A stretch of DNA of 64,000 bases from Leisingera aquaemixtae (GTDB taxonomy: Bacteria; Pseudomonadota; Alphaproteobacteria; Rhodobacterales; Rhodobacteraceae), in assembly GCF_019801145.1 (NCBI RefSeq), contig NZ_JAHVJQ010000006.1:186001-250000 (forward strand). The letters run 5' to 3'. Every line of letters begins with the position of its first letter. Position 1 is the first letter of the stretch. Shown piece after piece: positions 62,268 through 64,000 of the stretch. The translations under genes were made by a program, and so were the position numbers. The notes below the pieces were generated by a model. That model saw nothing but the letters and a program-made list of their open reading frames with translations. It was not told the origin of the DNA and did no database searches.

Positions 62268-64000
62268 TGGCGTCTCTCTCAAAAGGCTCGATTGCGGCGC
62301 TGATCGCGGCCGTGGTGGGCGCCCTGTGCCTGCTGCTGGAAAGCAGCGCGCCGTGGCTTGTGAAATTCCCCGCCGCCTGGGTACTGCCCGCCACCGACTG
62401 GGTCGGGGCCGCCATGGAATGGTTCCTGGCGCTGATCAAACCCGCCGCGCGCAGTTTCTCGGCGCTGATGTTCTATCCGATGGAAGCGGCGAACTACGTG
62501 CTGAGCCACACGCCCTGGCCGCTGGTCATCTGCGCCACCACGGCGCTGGCCTGGACCCTGGGCGGCGTGCGGATGGCGCTGATGGCCGTTGTAGGTTTGG
62601 GCTTTGTGCTGGCGTCGGGGTACTGGCCCGAAAGCATGAACACCCTGGCGCTGGTTGCCGTCTCGGTCCCCTTGGCGCTGATCATCGGCGGCGGCATCGG
62701 CATCCTTGCCAATGAATATCCGCGTATTCGCCAGCCGGTGCAGGCGGTGCTCGACATCATGCAGACGGTGCCGACCTTTGCCTACTTGACGCCGTTGCTG
62801 GTGCTGTTCGGCTTTGGCCCTGTGGTGGGCCTCATCGCTTCCGCCATCTACGCGGCGCCGCCGATGGCGCGCAACGTGCTGTTGGGTCTCGAACGGGTGG
62901 AGCCGGAAATCAAGGAAGCTGCCATTATGGCTGGCGGCACCCGCCTGCAGCAGCTGTTCCAGTGCGAGATCCCCTCCGCCGGGCAGCAGATCATGGTGGG
63001 CGTCAACCAATGCCTGATGGCGGCGCTGTCGATGGTGATCATTGCCGCCGTTATCGGCGGCTTTGACGACATTGGCTGGGAGGTCCTCCTGACCATGCGC
63101 AAGGCCCAGTTCGGCCAGAGCCTTCTGGCGGGCCTGGTGATCGTGATCTTCGCGATCCTGATCGACCGGATGAGCGGCACGCTGACCCAGGACCGGCGCG
63201 ACAAACACGATGTGCGCGTTGCCTGGGGCATCCTGGCGCTGGGCGTCCTGGTCAGCGCGGCCTTCTGGGGCAGCGTTCAGCAACCTGGCAACTACGGCTT
63301 GTTCAACCCGGTGGCGGATAGTGTCGACCGCGGCCTCTCGTCCTTTACCAGCGCCAATGCAGAGTTCCTGACCGCGCTCAAGAACAACGTGCTGTTCTAT
63401 GTGCTGCTGCCGATGCGGATCGGGCTGGATCAGGCGGTTCTGCCCTTCACCTGGGGCTTTTCCTGGACTCCGATGATGAGCCTGGGGCTGTTCGCCGCGG
63501 GCGCCGCTGCCGGAGTTGTTTTTGCCTTGCGCGGCCAGATGGCGCTGGGGGTGATGCTGCTGATTGCCGCCGGCATGCTCGAGACAGGCATCTCCCAGCT
63601 GCCCTGGCCCTTTGTGCTTGTAGGGGCGGGCGCGCTGGCCTGGGTCGCAGGCGGGCGCGGGCTGGCCATCCTGACGGTGGTGCTCTTGGGCACCATCCTG
63701 CTCTCCGGCCTGTGGGAGCGGGCGCTCCTGTCGCTCTATCTGTCCGGTGCAGCGGTCTTTGCCTGTGCGGTGATGGGCGGGGCCATCGGCCTGGCCTCCG
63801 CCGTGTCGCCCGGTGTCTGGCGCGTGGTGCGTCCGATCTGCGACATGCTGCAGACCATTCCGCTGTTCGTGTTCCTGATCCCGGTGCTGATGGTGTTCCA
63901 GATCGGCGAGTTCTCCGCCTTCCTGGCGATCATCGCCTATGCCATCGTGCCGATGATCCGCTACACGCGGCACGGGCTGGTCTCGACGCCGGAGGAGATG
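62267..64000 (+). CDS. quaternary-amine ABC transporter permease, twin-domain (partial)
   Basis: The ATG at 62267 overlaps the ATPase stop, and the frame is open to the window edge (578 codons), so the 3' end is missing. The first permease domain ends with the EAA-type loop EIKEAAIMAGGTRLQQL and MAALSMVIIAAVIGG, as in ProW. After a long linker with several more spans, a second permease domain begins (MGGAIGLASAVSPGVW, MLQTIPLFVFLIPVLMVF), and its EAA loop lies past the edge. It is thus a tandem fusion that could supply both membrane subunits from one chain. It belongs with the ATPase and binding protein 2. Confidence 0.92.
   Translation, partial: MASLSKGSIAALIAAVVGALCLLLESSAPWLVKFPAAWVLPATDWVGAAMEWFLALIKPAARSFSALMFYPMEAANYVLSHTPWPLVICATTALAWTLGGVRMALMAVVGLGFVLASGYWPESMNTLALVAVSVPLALIIGGGIGILANEYPRIRQPVQAVLDIMQTVPTFAYLTPLLVLFGFGPVVGLIASAIYAAPPMARNVLLGLERVEPEIKEAAIMAGGTRLQQLFQCEIPSAGQQIMVGVNQCLMAALSMVIIAAVIGGFDDIGWEVLLTMRKAQFGQSLLAGLVIVIFAILIDRMSGTLTQDRRDKHDVRVAWGILALGVLVSAAFWGSVQQPGNYGLFNPVADSVDRGLSSFTSANAEFLTALKNNVLFYVLLPMRIGLDQAVLPFTWGFSWTPMMSLGLFAAGAAAGVVFALRGQMALGVMLLIAAGMLETGISQLPWPFVLVGAGALAWVAGGRGLAILTVVLLGTILLSGLWERALLSLYLSGAAVFACAVMGGAIGLASAVSPGVWRVVRPICDMLQTIPLFVFLIPVLMVFQIGEFSAFLAIIAYAIVPMIRYTRHGLVSTPEEM

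Overview
The window looks like the chromosome of a marine alphaproteobacterium of the order Rhodobacterales, most likely a roseobacter near Leisingera, Phaeobacter or Ruegeria. The evidence is high GC, alphaproteobacterial control sites (a GTTC-N7-GTTC LexA box, a TTATCTATAA BioR operator), a tRNA-His without the usual extra 5' G, and the neighbourhood Suv3-like helicase / S4 protein / FdxA / CarD. No rRNA, CRISPR array or complete insertion sequence was seen. Genus and species cannot be fixed from the sequence alone.

Layout. 0-3.4 kb: the end of an AT-richer foreign-looking gene, a DCC thiol-oxidoreductase and DUF4166 pair, and three tandem paralogues of a small secreted two-cysteine protein. 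3.4-13.3 kb: YjbQ, nrdR, then riboflavin genes (ribD; ribE-ribBX-ribH-nusB) split by a reverse-strand capsule block (kpsS, an outer-membrane export lipoprotein, kpsC). 13.4-20.3 kb: a small membrane protein, a strongly folded intergenic RNA candidate, LexA-controlled mmcB, tRNA-His, small exported proteins, rluD, rpoH with a two-state leader, and a DksA-like zinc finger. 20.3-30.9 kb: membrane methyltransferase-like protein, pepF operon, a lipase and SCP2 pair, TPR protein, Suv3-like helicase, S4 protein, fdxA, carD. 31-42 kb: cobS/cobT, a Kef antiporter, a PAS protein, an Lrp-type regulator divergent from hppD, an 871-residue GspL/PilP-like membrane protein, a SIMPL protein. 41.8-46.7 kb: metY, an integrase stub beside tRNA-Thr, a GT-A-like transferase, an amidase.

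46.8-53.1 kb is a reverse-strand thiamine operon (thiC-thiO-thiS-thiG-thiE-thiF-thiD) under a TPP riboswitch. It is divergent from a complete biotin operon (bioB-F-D-A-G-C, 53.3-58.7 kb) whose -10 element lies inside a BioR operator. The window ends in a quaternary-amine ABC importer with two paralogous binding proteins, an ATPase and a twin-domain permease cut off by the window edge.

Working together: the region is dominated by cofactor synthesis (riboflavin, B12 lower-ligand steps, thiamine, biotin), with stress and replication control (nrdR, mmcB, rpoH, carD), surface polysaccharide export and osmolyte uptake. The least explained parts are the folded RNA at 13.79-13.94 kb, the rpoH leader switch, the secreted three-paralogue cluster, the GspL/PilP-like fusion, the ThiF-rhodanese fusion and the integrase remnant at tRNA-Thr.
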